Shown here piece after piece: positions 15,689-24,399 of a stretch of DNA of 27,085 nucleotides. The DNA comes from UBA11957 sp963603285. Lineage in GTDB: Bacteria; Bacillota; Clostridia; Lachnospirales; Lachnospiraceae. How positions within the stretch are numbered: position 1 is the stretch's first letter; each line of letters begins with the position of its first letter. The stretch is taken from the NCBI GenBank assembly GCA_963603285.1, contig CAVCMG010000038.1, positions 1 through 27,085 on the forward strand, in the 5' to 3' direction. A program made the translations under genes and the position numbers. Below the pieces are notes generated by a model that ran no database searches, was not told where the DNA came from, and worked only from the letters and a program-made list of their open reading frames with translations.

Positions 15689-16918
15689 ATGAGAGTAAGA
15701 AAACGGCTTTTGAGCCTTGTTCTGGCGCTTCTGATGGTTTGTGGGATCGCAGTGCCGCAGACAGCAGCGCCGGTAGAGGCAGGTGTTATCGCATCGGTTA
15801 CACGCAACAGCAATGAACAGAAAATCTACAGCTTCCTGACAGAAAAAATGGGGCTGAACAGCGCAGCTGCCTGTGGTATTCTGGCCAATATGTACAGAGA
15901 ATGCCGTTTCGTAGAGACAGCTACCAATCCGGCCGGACCAAGCTACGGCATCTGTCAGTGGTACAGCAGCAATTATTATCGTCTGACCAGCTGGTGCGAG
16001 GCCAATGGCATGGATTACCGTACGCTGGCTGCACAGCTTTATTTCTTAAAATACGATCTGGAAAGTCGCTTCAGAGGTACGGTACTGGCTACCTTAAAGT
16101 CCGTTCCGGATACCGTTGATGGCGCTTATCTGGCAGGCTATACGTTCTGCTATAATTATGAGAGACCAAAGAATTACAAGACCACAGCCAGTCCGTCCCG
16201 CGGTGATCTGGCCCGGACAAGCTTCTGGCCGGTATACGGCGGACAACGCCTGATCGTAGAGCTGGAGGCATCCTCCCATACCCATGAGTATACCCAGTCC
16301 GTTACACCGTCGACCATGATGGCAGCCGGCAGTGTCGTGGAGAGCTGCACAGTCTGCGGAGATATCAAGAGCTCCACACCGATCGCCCAGATCGCTGCCG
16401 TTAAGCTTTCAAAGACGAGCTTCGTTTACAATGGCAAGGTGAATTATCCGAAGGTCAGCGTGACAGATACAAACGGCAATGTGATTTCGCCGTCTTACTA
16501 TACCGTGACCTATGCCAACAAAAAGAGTAAGACTGTCGGCGTATATAAAGTCAATGTTACCTTCAAAGGCAAATACGACGGCAACGTGACCCAGACCTAT
16601 ACGATCACCCCGAAGGGCACCACGATCAACCGTCGCACGGCAAAATCCAAAGGCATGCAGCTTCGCTGGAAAAAGATCACCCAGCAGACCAGCGGCTACG
16701 AGCTGCAGTATGCTGTGACAAAGAACTTTACCGGCGATACAGCTAAGACGGTGACAGTATCCGGTGTAAAGACAACCTCCAAAACGATCAGCAAGCTGGC
16801 AGCAAAGCAGAAATACTATGTGCGCATCCGTACCTTTAAGACCGTGAAGGTGGATGGCAAGTCACAGAAGGTATATTCCGCGTGGTCCAAGGCTTCCTGT
16901 GTGACAACCAAAAAATAA
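15689..16918 (+). CDS. Secreted phage-tail-lysozyme-like protein with C-terminal Ig-like and Fn3-like domains
   Basis: 409 residues from ATG 15689 (GAGG at 15677-15680). The frame is open from 15506, but the extra part lies across a hairpin and the promoter. Residues 1-31 form a signal peptide (MRVRKR, hydrophobic core, VEA cleavage site). Residues 42-180 look like the phage tail lysozyme family: NSAAACGILANMYRE with a probable catalytic Glu71, then SYGICQWY. Next come a short CxxC-containing linker, an Ig-like repeat (about 250-310) and a fibronectin type III-like domain (about 325-405), common in exported Lachnospiraceae proteins. The protein probably cuts peptidoglycan or binds the cell surface. 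It has its own promoter and terminator, so it is not part of the acetyl-CoA pathway unit. Confidence 0.8.
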   Translation: MRVRKRLLSLVLALLMVCGIAVPQTAAPVEAGVIASVTRNSNEQKIYSFLTEKMGLNSAAACGILANMYRECRFVETATNPAGPSYGICQWYSSNYYRLTSWCEANGMDYRTLAAQLYFLKYDLESRFRGTVLATLKSVPDTVDGAYLAGYTFCYNYERPKNYKTTASPSRGDLARTSFWPVYGGQRLIVELEASSHTHEYTQSVTPSTMMAAGSVVESCTVCGDIKSSTPIAQIAAVKLSKTSFVYNGKVNYPKVSVTDTNGNVISPSYYTVTYANKKSKTVGVYKVNVTFKGKYDGNVTQTYTITPKGTTINRRTAKSKGMQLRWKKITQQTSGYELQYAVTKNFTGDTAKTVTVSGVKTTSKTISKLAAKQKYYVRIRTFKTVKVDGKSQKVYSAWSKASCVTTKK

Positions 16919-16928
16919 GTACATAACG

Positions 16929-16975
16929 AACAGAGATGTCTGCAGTAAGATGCTGCGTTGACATCTCTGTTTTTT
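16929..16975 (+). terminator. Rho-independent terminator after the lysozyme-like gene
   Basis: A 12-bp perfect stem (16929-16940 with 16960-16971) carries a further inner 4-bp stem (16942-16945 with 16953-16956) and runs into TTTT. The minus-strand permease gene ends 15 bases further on, so it may also stop transcripts from the other side. Confidence 0.85.
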
Positions 16976-16989
16976 ACGGTCGTCTGTAT

Positions 16990-17805
16990 TTATTCGAAAC
17001 TGGTATTTTTTGTGGTGAAAACATCGATCACTTTGTACATTCCCATCGCGATCAGACAGAGGATCAGGATTGCCAGCAGTACCCAGTCCAGCTTAAATAC
17101 CTGACTGCCGTAGATGATCAGATAGCCCAGTCCCCGCCGGGCGGCAAGAAATTCACCGATCACCACGCCCACCAGACAGAGCCCGATATTGACCTTCATC
17201 CCCGAAAGGATCACCTGTTTGGATCCCGGCAGGAGAATGTAGCACAGTACGTGCCGTCGGCTTCCGCCAAGGGTATAGATCAGTTTGTAAAGCTCCGGAT
17301 CCGTGTGCAGAAAATACTGGTACAGCTGCAGGATCGAGCCAAAGATCGCTACGGAGATCCCGGCGATCACGATCGTCTTAAAGCCTGTGCCAAACCAGAC
17401 AATGAAAAGAGGTGCCAGCGCTGACTTCGGCAGACTGTTCAAGACGACAAGATACGGCTCGGCAACATCCGCGGCAAACGTAAAGTACCAGAGGATGGAT
17501 GCCGCAAAAAGAGTAACCAGCGTGACCAGAGCGAAGGAAACCAGTGTTTCCAGAAGCGTTACGCCGATGTGCAGGAACAGATCGCCGCTTTTTACCATGG
17601 AGCAAAAGGTCAGAAAGATCCGGGAGGGACTGCTGAAAATAAAGCTGTTTACGAGATGAAATCTCGTCGTGAGTTCCCACTGCAGCAGAAAAAGAAAGAA
17701 AAGAGCGACCTTGACAAAGGTCACCCTGCGGCAGCGTAGCGCATGTGCTTTGAGAAAGTCTGTCTGCCTTTTCGAAGGCGGTGAAGATTCAGGCGTCTGT
17801 TTCAT
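16990..17805 (-). CDS. ABC transporter permease, SsuC/TauC/NrtB-type
   Basis: A 271-residue membrane protein with about six hydrophobic segments (roughly 30-48, 75-98, 102-120, 125-150, 205-225, 240-262) and the permease loop LGGSRRHVLCYILLPG that docks on the ATPase. The frame is open further upstream to 18078, but the GGAGG on the minus strand (at 17813-17817) places the start at 17805. The start overlaps the end of the ATPase gene by 17 bases, a sign of coupled translation. The family imports sulfonates, nitrate, taurine, or thiamine and riboflavin precursors. No substrate-binding protein gene is adjacent, so the substrate is unknown. Confidence 0.88.
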   Translation of the reverse strand: MKQTPESSPPSKRQTDFLKAHALRCRRVTFVKVALFFLFLLQWELTTRFHLVNSFIFSSPSRIFLTFCSMVKSGDLFLHIGVTLLETLVSFALVTLVTLFAASILWYFTFAADVAEPYLVVLNSLPKSALAPLFIVWFGTGFKTIVIAGISVAIFGSILQLYQYFLHTDPELYKLIYTLGGSRRHVLCYILLPGSKQVILSGMKVNIGLCLVGVVIGEFLAARRGLGYLIIYGSQVFKLDWVLLAILILCLIAMGMYKVIDVFTTKNTSFE

Positions 17806-18556
17806 GTAGCTGCCTCCATAAAAGATCAAAATACATCTGGAATTTCGGATCGCTCCGCCTTTGCAGCGGCGACAGCTCATCCGCAAAGTCCAGCGGCTGA
17901 TCCAGAACCATATGTGCCGGTGAAGCCGAAAGCACCAGTACCCGGTCAGCCAGAGAAATGGCTTCGGCGATATCATGGGTGACCAAAAGTGCGGACTGCT
18001 TTTCGTTCCGGATGATCTGACCGATATCGCTGCTGACATCCAGTCGTGTCTGGGAATCCAGAGCGGAGAATGGCTCATCCAGCAGAAGCAGGGAGGGGGA
18101 CAGAAGCATCGTCCGGATCAGTGCCGCCCGCTGACGCATGCCACCGGAAAGCTGCGAGGGATAGCTGTGGGCAAAGTCGGCCAGCTGATACTTTTCCAGC
18201 ATATTTTCGGCGAAGCGCCGCGCCTGCAAAAGATCCCGCCCCTGGATACGTGCGCCGAGAAGAATATTGTCCATGACGGTCAGCCAGTCGAGCAGATGAT
18301 CCTTCTGCAGCATATAGCCGACCAGAGAAAACGGCGTTTTGGGAGATTTTCCCTCGCAGAGAATCTGCCCGCTGTCCGGAACAAGAAGTCCTGCAGCCAG
18401 ATTTAAGATCGTTGATTTCCCGCAGCCGCTCGGACCGATTACGGCAAGAAATTCCTCCCGGTGAAGAGAAAAAGTGATATTTTGGATTGCAGGAATCTCC
18501 CCGGTGAGTGTATGATAAGAAAAGCAGACATCCTGAAAGGATAAAAAAGACTGCAT
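17789..18556 (-). CDS. ABC transporter ATP-binding protein, SsuB/TauB-type
   Basis: A 255-residue ATPase with Walker A GPSGCGKST (41-49), Q-loop in VGYMLQKD, signature SQLSGGMRQR, Walker B LLLLDEP, D-loop SALD and the switch histidine in LLVTHD. It is the first gene of the minus-strand pair and overlaps the permease by 17 bases. A GAGG site lies about 7 bases before the ATG. No riboswitch or clear promoter is visible in the 140 bases shared with queH upstream, so regulation cannot be read from the sequence. Confidence 0.93.
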   Translation of the reverse strand: MQSFLSFQDVCFSYHTLTGEIPAIQNITFSLHREEFLAVIGPSGCGKSTILNLAAGLLVPDSGQILCEGKSPKTPFSLVGYMLQKDHLLDWLTVMDNILLGARIQGRDLLQARRFAENMLEKYQLADFAHSYPSQLSGGMRQRAALIRTMLLSPSLLLLDEPFSALDSQTRLDVSSDIGQIIRNEKQSALLVTHDIAEAISLADRVLVLSASPAHMVLDQPLDFADELSPLQRRSDPKFQMYFDLLWRQLHETDA

Positions 18557-18696
18557 ACTACTACCTCATGTTACAGATTTCGCAGAAGGACTGGGAGGCA
18601 TCCGGCAGACTATTGTCCAAAACGCCGGAGCTTAAAAATCCTCTGTTTATATACTATATGTGCATCCGGTAGATTTGATATGGAGAAAACAAGAGA

Positions 18697-19350
18697 ATGC
18701 AAAATATCAATTATCAGCGGGAGCTGGAAAAGCTTCTGGACAGCTTTACAAAAGAGAGAAGAGTACCGACGCTTCTGTTACATGCCTGCTGTGCACCCTG
18801 CAGCAGCTATGTGCTGGAGTATCTGGCGTCCCATTTCCACATTACCGTATTCTTTTATAACCCGAATATTTCCCCGGCGGAGGAATATGAAAAGCGCGTG
18901 GCCGAGCTGCACCGTCTGGTCGATGAACTGCCGGCAAAATATCCGGTGCAGGTGATTGACGGTGTGTATGAGCCGGAGAAATTTTATGCCATGGCAAAGG
19001 GAATGGAGGATATTCCCGAGGGCGGCGAGCGCTGTTTTGCCTGCTATCGCCTGCGCCTTAACGAGGCGGCCAGAATTGCGAAAGAGGGCAGCTTTGACTA
19101 TTTCACCACGACGCTTTCAATCAGTCCGTTAAAAAATGCCCGGAAGCTGAACGAGATCGGAGAGGAGCTGGCCGGGATCTATGAAACGCCGTACCTGTTG
19201 TCGGATTTCAAAAAGAAAAACGGCTACAAGCGGTCGATCGAACTGTCCCACGAATACGGTCTGTACCGGCAGGATTACTGCGGCTGCGTCTTTTCAAAAC
19301 AGGAAAGAGAGCGGCAGAAAGCGCAAAAGGAAGCGGAAAACAGCAGATAA
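18697..19350 (+). CDS. queH: Epoxyqueuosine reductase QueH
   Basis: A 217-residue protein of the former DUF208 family, which reduces epoxyqueuosine to queuosine in tRNA and replaces the cobalamin-dependent QueG in many Firmicutes. The metal and cluster cysteines are visible: HACCAPCSSY at 29-38 (Cys31, Cys32, Cys35), ERCFACYRLRL in the middle, and YRQDYCGCVFS near the C-terminus. The TTTLSISPLKN segment is also typical. GGAGA about 10 bases upstream supports the start. No other queuosine gene is in the window. It may be transcribed alone. Confidence 0.92.
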   Translation: MQNINYQRELEKLLDSFTKERRVPTLLLHACCAPCSSYVLEYLASHFHITVFFYNPNISPAEEYEKRVAELHRLVDELPAKYPVQVIDGVYEPEKFYAMAKGMEDIPEGGERCFACYRLRLNEAARIAKEGSFDYFTTTLSISPLKNARKLNEIGEELAGIYETPYLLSDFKKKNGYKRSIELSHEYGLYRQDYCGCVFSKQERERQKAQKEAENSR

Positions 19351-19442
19351 GCGATATGGCAGAGAAGATTTTGTGAAAATGTACAGCCTAAATTTTATAC
19401 GGAAAAGTATCAAAAAAGCGTAACTTAACCAGTGAATTACAC

Positions 19443-19471
19443 TTGCAATATAGTTGTAGCGATGGTAGTAT
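19443..19471 (+). promoter_or_regulatory. Promoter of argH-asd
   Basis: A -35 box TTGCAA (19443-19448), a 17-bp spacer, and -10 TAGTAT (19466-19471). It lies 38 bases before the GTG start of argH. I could not identify a convincing arginine-repressor box around it. Confidence 0.6.
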
Positions 19472-19508
19472 ATAAAAGACTTTTTACAAGGAAAAGAGGA
19501 TAAGAGAA

Positions 19509-20897
19509 GTGGCACAGTTATGGGGCGGACGCTTTACCAAAGAGACCGATAAGCTGGTCTATAATTTCAATGCGTCCATAGGATTTGACCAGAAATTTTT
19601 TGCCCAGGATATCCGCGGCAGCAAGGCACATGTAACGATGCTGGCCAAGCAGGGTATTCTGACCATGGAAGAAAAGCTCGAGATCATCGGCGGCCTTGAC
19701 AGCATCGTGCGCGATGTCGAGAACGGCAGCCTACAGATCACCGAGGAATACGAAGATATACACAGCTTTGTAGAAGCCAACCTCATCGACCGGATCGGCG
19801 ATGTCGGCAAGAAGCTGCATACCGGCCGCAGCCGCAACGACCAGGTAGCCTTGGATATGCGTCTGTATGTCCGTGATGAGATCCATGAGATCGATGCAGA
19901 GCTTAAGGAGCTTCTGACCGTGATCAACCGTATCATGGAAGAAAATCTCGAGACCTATATGCCGGGCTTTACCCATTTACAGAAAGCACAGCCGGTCACA
20001 CTGGCGCATCATTTCGGCGCATATTTTGAGATGTTCAAAAGAGACAGAAGCCGTATGAGCGACATTTTCGAGCGTATGAACTACTGTCCGCTGGGCAGCG
20101 GTGCTCTGGCCGGTACGACATATCCGCTGGACCGTGAATATTCCGCCAATATCATGGGATTTTACGGACCGACGATGAACAGCATGGACGGCGTATCCGA
20201 CCGCGATTACGTGATCGAGTTCCTGTCTGCACTGTCCACGATCATGATGCATCTGAGCCGTTTTTCCGAGGAGATCATCATCTGGAACTCCAACGAATAC
20301 CGTTTCGTCGAGATCGACGACGCCTACAGCACCGGTTCCAGCATCATGCCGCAGAAGAAAAACCCGGATATCGCCGAGCTTGTCAGAGGCAAGACCGGCC
20401 GTGTCTATGGTGCGCTGATGCAGATCCTGACTACGATGAAAGGACTGCCGTTAGCTTATAATAAGGATATGCAGGAGGACAAGGAGTTTACCTTCGACGC
20501 GATCGATACCGTCAAAGGCTGCGTCCGTCTGTTCACCGGCATGATCGATACCATGCAGTTTAATAAAGACCGCATGGAAGCCAGCGCGAAACAGGGCTTT
20601 ACCAATGCCACGGATGCTGCAGACTATCTTGTAAAGAATGGCATACCGTTCAGAGATGCCCACGGTATCGTAGGACAGCTGGTACTGTACTGTATCGATA
20701 AAAATATTGCCCTGGACGATATGACACTCGAAGAGTACCAGAAGATCAGTCCGGTATTCAAAGAGGATATTTACGAGGCCATCAGCCTGAAAACATGTGT
20801 TGAAAAACGTACAACCATCGGCGCACCGGGATCAAGTGTGATGAAAACGGTTGTCGAAGCTAATAAAAAGTATTTAAACGAAGGAGAAGAAGCATGA
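19509..20897 (+). CDS. argH: Argininosuccinate lyase
   Basis: This 462-residue protein (usual length) splits argininosuccinate into arginine and fumarate, the last step of arginine synthesis. It belongs to the fumarase/aspartase superfamily: the N-terminus has LWGGRF, then TGRSRNDQVALDMRL, TPGFTHLQ-type (here MPGFTHLQKAQP), and the mobile catalytic-serine loop GSSIMPQKKNP at 276-286. The start is a GTG at 19509 preceded by AGAGGA; no ATG in frame fits the family N-terminus better. Its stop overlaps the asd start by four bases (ATGA). Confidence 0.97.
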   Translation: MAQLWGGRFTKETDKLVYNFNASIGFDQKFFAQDIRGSKAHVTMLAKQGILTMEEKLEIIGGLDSIVRDVENGSLQITEEYEDIHSFVEANLIDRIGDVGKKLHTGRSRNDQVALDMRLYVRDEIHEIDAELKELLTVINRIMEENLETYMPGFTHLQKAQPVTLAHHFGAYFEMFKRDRSRMSDIFERMNYCPLGSGALAGTTYPLDREYSANIMGFYGPTMNSMDGVSDRDYVIEFLSALSTIMMHLSRFSEEIIIWNSNEYRFVEIDDAYSTGSSIMPQKKNPDIAELVRGKTGRVYGALMQILTTMKGLPLAYNKDMQEDKEFTFDAIDTVKGCVRLFTGMIDTMQFNKDRMEASAKQGFTNATDAADYLVKNGIPFRDAHGIVGQLVLYCIDKNIALDDMTLEEYQKISPVFKEDIYEAISLKTCVEKRTTIGAPGSSVMKTVVEANKKYLNEGEEA

Positions 20898-21979
20898 GCG
20901 AGAAATTACGTGTCGGAATTTTAGGTGCAACAGGTATGGTTGGACAGAGATTTATCTCTCTTCTGGAAAATCATCCGTGGTTTGAGGTGACAACGGTAGC
21001 TGCCAGCCCGAGAAGTACAGGCAAGACCTACGAAGAAGCCATCGGTGGCAGATGGAAAATGGATACCCCGATGCCGGAAGGCGTTAAAAAGCTGATCGTT
21101 AAAAACGTCAACGAAGTAGAAGCCGTAGCCAGCGAAGTAGATTTCGTATTCTCCGCTGTAGATATGTCAAAGGACGAGATCAAAGCCATCGAGGAAGCCT
21201 ACGCAAAGACTGAGACACCGGTTGTTTCGAATAACAGCGCTCACCGCTGGACACCGGACGTACCGATGGTCGTGCCGGAAATCAACCCGCAGCACTTTGA
21301 CATCATCGAATTCCAGAAAAAACGTCTCGGAACCAAGAGCGGTTTCGTAGCTGTTAAGCCGAACTGCTCCATCCAGAGCTACGCTCCGGTACTGACCGCA
21401 TGGAAAGAGTTTGAGCCGTACGAAGTCGTAGCCACGACATATCAGGCAATTTCCGGTGCAGGCAAGACCTTCAAAGACTGGCCGGAAATGGAAGGCAACA
21501 TCATCCCGTACATCGGCGGTGAAGAAGAAAAATCCGAGATGGAGCCGCTGCGTATCTGGGGCGAGATCAAAGACGGCGTGATCGTACCGGCCACCACACC
21601 GGTCATCACCTGCCAGTGCATCCGTGTACCGGTATTAAACGGCCACACTGCAGCAGTTTTCGTTAAATTTAAGAAAAAACCGACCAAAGAACAGCTGATC
21701 GAAAAACTCGTCAACTTCAAAGGTCTTCCGCAGGAGCTTGAACTCCCGAGCGCCCCGAAACAGTTCATCCAGTACCTCGAAGAGGACAATCGTCCGCAGG
21801 TAAGCCTGGATGTCAACTACGAAAACGGCATGGGAATCTCCGTAGGCCGTATCCGTGAAGACAAAGTTTACGACTGGAAATTCGTCGGCCTCTCCCACAA
21901 CACCGTCCGCGGTGCCGCCGGTGGAGCCGTACTCTGCGCCGAGACCCTCAAAGCTAAGGGATATATTCAGGCAAAGTAA
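20894..21979 (+). CDS. asd: Aspartate-semialdehyde dehydrogenase (archaeal/fungal-type)
   Basis: A 361-residue enzyme that reduces aspartyl-phosphate to aspartate semialdehyde, the branch point to lysine, diaminopimelate, threonine and methionine. The N-terminal NADP-binding motif is GILGATGMVGQRF. The catalytic cysteine is Cys158 in KPNCSIQ, and the length and YQAISGAGKTFKDWPEME segment fit the longer subtype found in archaea, fungi and some Firmicutes. It overlaps argH by four bases and has GAAGGAGAAG inside the argH end as its ribosome site. The next 280 bases hold a long foldback structure. Confidence 0.95.
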   Translation: MSEKLRVGILGATGMVGQRFISLLENHPWFEVTTVAASPRSTGKTYEEAIGGRWKMDTPMPEGVKKLIVKNVNEVEAVASEVDFVFSAVDMSKDEIKAIEEAYAKTETPVVSNNSAHRWTPDVPMVVPEINPQHFDIIEFQKKRLGTKSGFVAVKPNCSIQSYAPVLTAWKEFEPYEVVATTYQAISGAGKTFKDWPEMEGNIIPYIGGEEEKSEMEPLRIWGEIKDGVIVPATTPVITCQCIRVPVLNGHTAAVFVKFKKKPTKEQLIEKLVNFKGLPQELELPSAPKQFIQYLEEDNRPQVSLDVNYENGMGISVGRIREDKVYDWKFVGLSHNTVRGAAGGAVLCAETLKAKGYIQAK

Positions 21980-22016
21980 ATATAAAATAATGTAGTATTA
22001 TTCGATAACGTAAATT

Positions 22017-22231
22017 ACGGATTGTCGAGTTCTGGTGGGATGAGGGTGCTGCTCTTAGCCCAAACGATTAAAAGTGCGCTTTTAGCCCTGACGAGATCCA
22101 ATGCTTACGGAAACTTGCACGCGAAGGCATTCCTGAGCGGGTTAGTTGGAGTTAGCATTTAGCTCGGCAGGGCGTTGCACTTGTTTGGGAAAAGAGCAGC
22201 ACCCTCATCCCGCCAGAACTCGACAATCCGT
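22017..22231. repeat. 215-bp foldback palindrome between asd and topB
   Basis: The outer arms 22017-22056 and 22192-22231 are complementary over 40 positions, with one G-T wobble (22036/22212). Pairing goes on inward: 22059-22065 with 22183-22189, 22072-22077 with 22177-22182, 22085-22090 with 22168-22173, 22092-22095 with 22163-22166, and 22100-22105 with 22154-22159. The whole stretch can fold into one long hairpin in RNA or a cruciform in DNA. I see no flanking target duplication and no protein gene. It ends 27 bases before the topB start codon. Confidence 0.9.
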
Positions 22232-22258
22232 TCACTACCTACAAGAAAGCGATTTTTT

Positions 22259-24295
22259 ATGTCAAAATCCTTATTCATTGCCGAAAAACCAAGCGTAGCC
22301 CAGGAATTTTCGAAGGCATTAAAACAATCCTTCTCCCGCCGCGACGGCTATCTGGAAAGTGAACAGTCCGTAGTCACCTGGTGCGTCGGCCACCTCATCA
22401 CCATGAGCTACCCGGAAAAATACGACGAACGCTTCAAACGCTGGAGCCTCGAAACCCTCCCGTTTCTTCCCGAAACCTTCAAATACGAAGTCATTTCCGA
22501 CGTAGAAAAACAGTTTCGCATCGTATCCGGCCTTTTAAACCGCGAAGACGTCACGACCATCTATATCTGCACCGACTCCGGACGCGAAGGAGAGTACATC
22601 TACCGCCTCGTAGAAATGATGGCCGGTGTCAAAGGCAAAGAACGCCGCCGCGTCTGGATCGACTCCCAGACCGAAGAAGAAATCCTGCGCGGTATCCGCG
22701 AAGCCAAAGACGCCTCCGCCTACGACAACCTTGCAGACGCCGCCTTTCTGCGCGCCAAAGAAGATTACCTCATGGGTATCAACTTTTCCCGTCTTCTGAC
22801 CCTGCGTTACGGCAACTCCGTAGCCAATTATCTCGGCAACCGCTATCAGGTCATTTCCGTAGGCCGCGTCATGACCTGCGTTCTCGGCATGGTTGTGAAA
22901 AGAGAGCGGGAGATCCGTACCTTTGTCAAGACCCCGTTTTACCGTGTACTGGCCGGATTACAGCTGCCCGAAGGCAAAAAGCTTGACGCAGAGTGGCGAG
23001 TGACGCCAAAGAGCGCCTACCACGGTCATCCGGCACTGTATAAGGAAAACGGCTTTAAAGAGAAAAAAGAAGCCCAGCACCTGATCGATACCCTGAAAGG
23101 CATCGAACCGCAGGAGGCCGAGATCGTATCGCTTGAGAAAAAGCAGGAAAAGAAAAATCCACCCCTGCTGTACAACCTGGCCGAGCTGCAAAACGACTGT
23201 TCCCGTATGTTTAAGATCAGTCCGGACGAGACGTTAAAGACTGTGCAGGAGCTGTATGAAAAGAAGCTCGTCACCTATCCGCGTACCGATGCCCGTGTGC
23301 TGTCCAGCGCTGTGGCCAAGGAAATCCACAGAAACCTGCAGGGACTGACCCGCTTTGTCCCGTGCCAGGCGTTTGCAGCAGAAATACTGGAAAAGGGCAG
23401 CTACAAAGGCATTGGCAAGACCCGGTATACCAACGACAAACAGATCACCGACCATTATGCGATCATTCCGACCGGTCAGGGCCTTGCGGCACTGCGCAGC
23501 GTATCGGAAAGAAACCAGAAGGTATACGAGGTTATTGTTCGACGCTTTTTAAGCATTTTTTATGGCCCGGCAGTATATCAGAAGATATCCATGACGGCGC
23601 AGATCGGACAGGAATCCTTTTTTGCTGGCAGCCGTGTGCTGATCGAGAAAGGGTATCTGGCGGTGGCTGTCAAGGAAAAGGCACAGAGTAAGAACGAAGA
23701 ACCGCAGCTGGATGTGCATTTGCTGGCCGGGCTGAAAAAGGGCGTGCGCCTGCCGGTGGGCGGCTATGAGATCAAGGAGGGCGAGACCTCCCCGCCGAAG
23801 CGTTACAATTCCGGTTCGATGATCCTGGCCATGGAAAATGCAGGACAACTGATTGAGGATGAGGAGCTGCGTGAACAGATCAAGGGTAGCGGTATCGGCA
23901 CGAGCGCGACCCGCGCTGAGATTTTGAAAAAGCTGGTCAATATCAAATATATCGACCTGAATAAAAAGACCCAGATCATCACACCGACGCTGCTGGGTGA
24001 GATGATCCATGATGTTGTGGCTTCTTCGATCCGTTCGCTGCTAAACCCGGAGCTGACGGCCAGCTGGGAAAAGGGGCTGACGTATGTGGCGGAAGGGACG
24101 ATCCGGCAGGAAGAATATATGACGAAGCTGGAAAACTTTATCAGAAGCCGCACGGACGGTGTGCTAAAGCTGCATAACCAGTACAGTCTCAGACAGTATT
24201 ACGACTATTGTGCGCAGTTTTATAAAGCAAAGCCGAAAACAGCGACGAAAAAGACAGCGGCGAAGACCTCTGCAAAGGCAAAAGAAAATGCATAA
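22259..24295 (+). CDS. topB: DNA topoisomerase III (type IA), TopB
   Basis: A 678-residue type IA topoisomerase that passes single strands to unlink DNA. The frame is open from 22175, but that start lies inside the palindrome arm; ATG 22259 gives the family N-terminus SLFIAEKPSVAQEF. The toprim motif is at 105-112 (TDSGREGE); the usual second Asp of DxDxE is Gly108. The catalytic tyrosine is Tyr340 in VTYPRTDAR. GIGTSATRAEIL and the THIEKGLTYV-type region (here SWEKGLTYVAEG) follow. The tail (about 655-678) is Lys/Ala-rich with no zinc fingers. The ribosome site (AAGAAAG) is weak. Third-position base use changes from C-rich in the first third to G-rich later in the gene. Confidence 0.93.
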   Translation: MSKSLFIAEKPSVAQEFSKALKQSFSRRDGYLESEQSVVTWCVGHLITMSYPEKYDERFKRWSLETLPFLPETFKYEVISDVEKQFRIVSGLLNREDVTTIYICTDSGREGEYIYRLVEMMAGVKGKERRRVWIDSQTEEEILRGIREAKDASAYDNLADAAFLRAKEDYLMGINFSRLLTLRYGNSVANYLGNRYQVISVGRVMTCVLGMVVKREREIRTFVKTPFYRVLAGLQLPEGKKLDAEWRVTPKSAYHGHPALYKENGFKEKKEAQHLIDTLKGIEPQEAEIVSLEKKQEKKNPPLLYNLAELQNDCSRMFKISPDETLKTVQELYEKKLVTYPRTDARVLSSAVAKEIHRNLQGLTRFVPCQAFAAEILEKGSYKGIGKTRYTNDKQITDHYAIIPTGQGLAALRSVSERNQKVYEVIVRRFLSIFYGPAVYQKISMTAQIGQESFFAGSRVLIEKGYLAVAVKEKAQSKNEEPQLDVHLLAGLKKGVRLPVGGYEIKEGETSPPKRYNSGSMILAMENAGQLIEDEELREQIKGSGIGTSATRAEILKKLVNIKYIDLNKKTQIITPTLLGEMIHDVVASSIRSLLNPELTASWEKGLTYVAEGTIRQEEYMTKLENFIRSRTDGVLKLHNQYSLRQYYDYCAQFYKAKPKTATKKTAAKTSAKAKENA

Positions 24296-24299
24296 GCTA

Positions 24300-24329
24300 T
24301 TGTAAGAAGCAGCGAAGAAGATATACAAT
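24300..24329 (+). promoter_or_regulatory. Possible promoter of the hexapeptide gene
   Basis: A -35-like TTGTAA (24300-24305) and -10-like TACAAT (24324-24329) are separated by 18 bp, just after the topB stop. Small hairpins at 24345-24357 and 24359-24383 follow in the leader. Readthrough from topB is also possible. Confidence 0.4.
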
Positions 24330-24399
24330 AAAAAAGTAAAAAAAGTGCTCACAGCACAGGTCAGAAGAAATGATGATCTGACCGGAAAGGAGCAAAAAT

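Noticed and set aside
17806..18078. Upstream extension of the permease frame
   Set aside because: It lies within the ATPase gene in another frame; a good GGAGG site places the start at 17805.
18598..18673. Imperfect direct repeat GCATCCGG(C/T)AGA upstream of queH
   Set aside because: Two 12-bp copies 64 bp apart with no palindromy or promoter phasing; could be chance.
22175..22258. Longer topB start inside the palindrome
   Set aside because: The extra 28 residues come from the palindrome arm, and family homology starts at the ATG at 22259.
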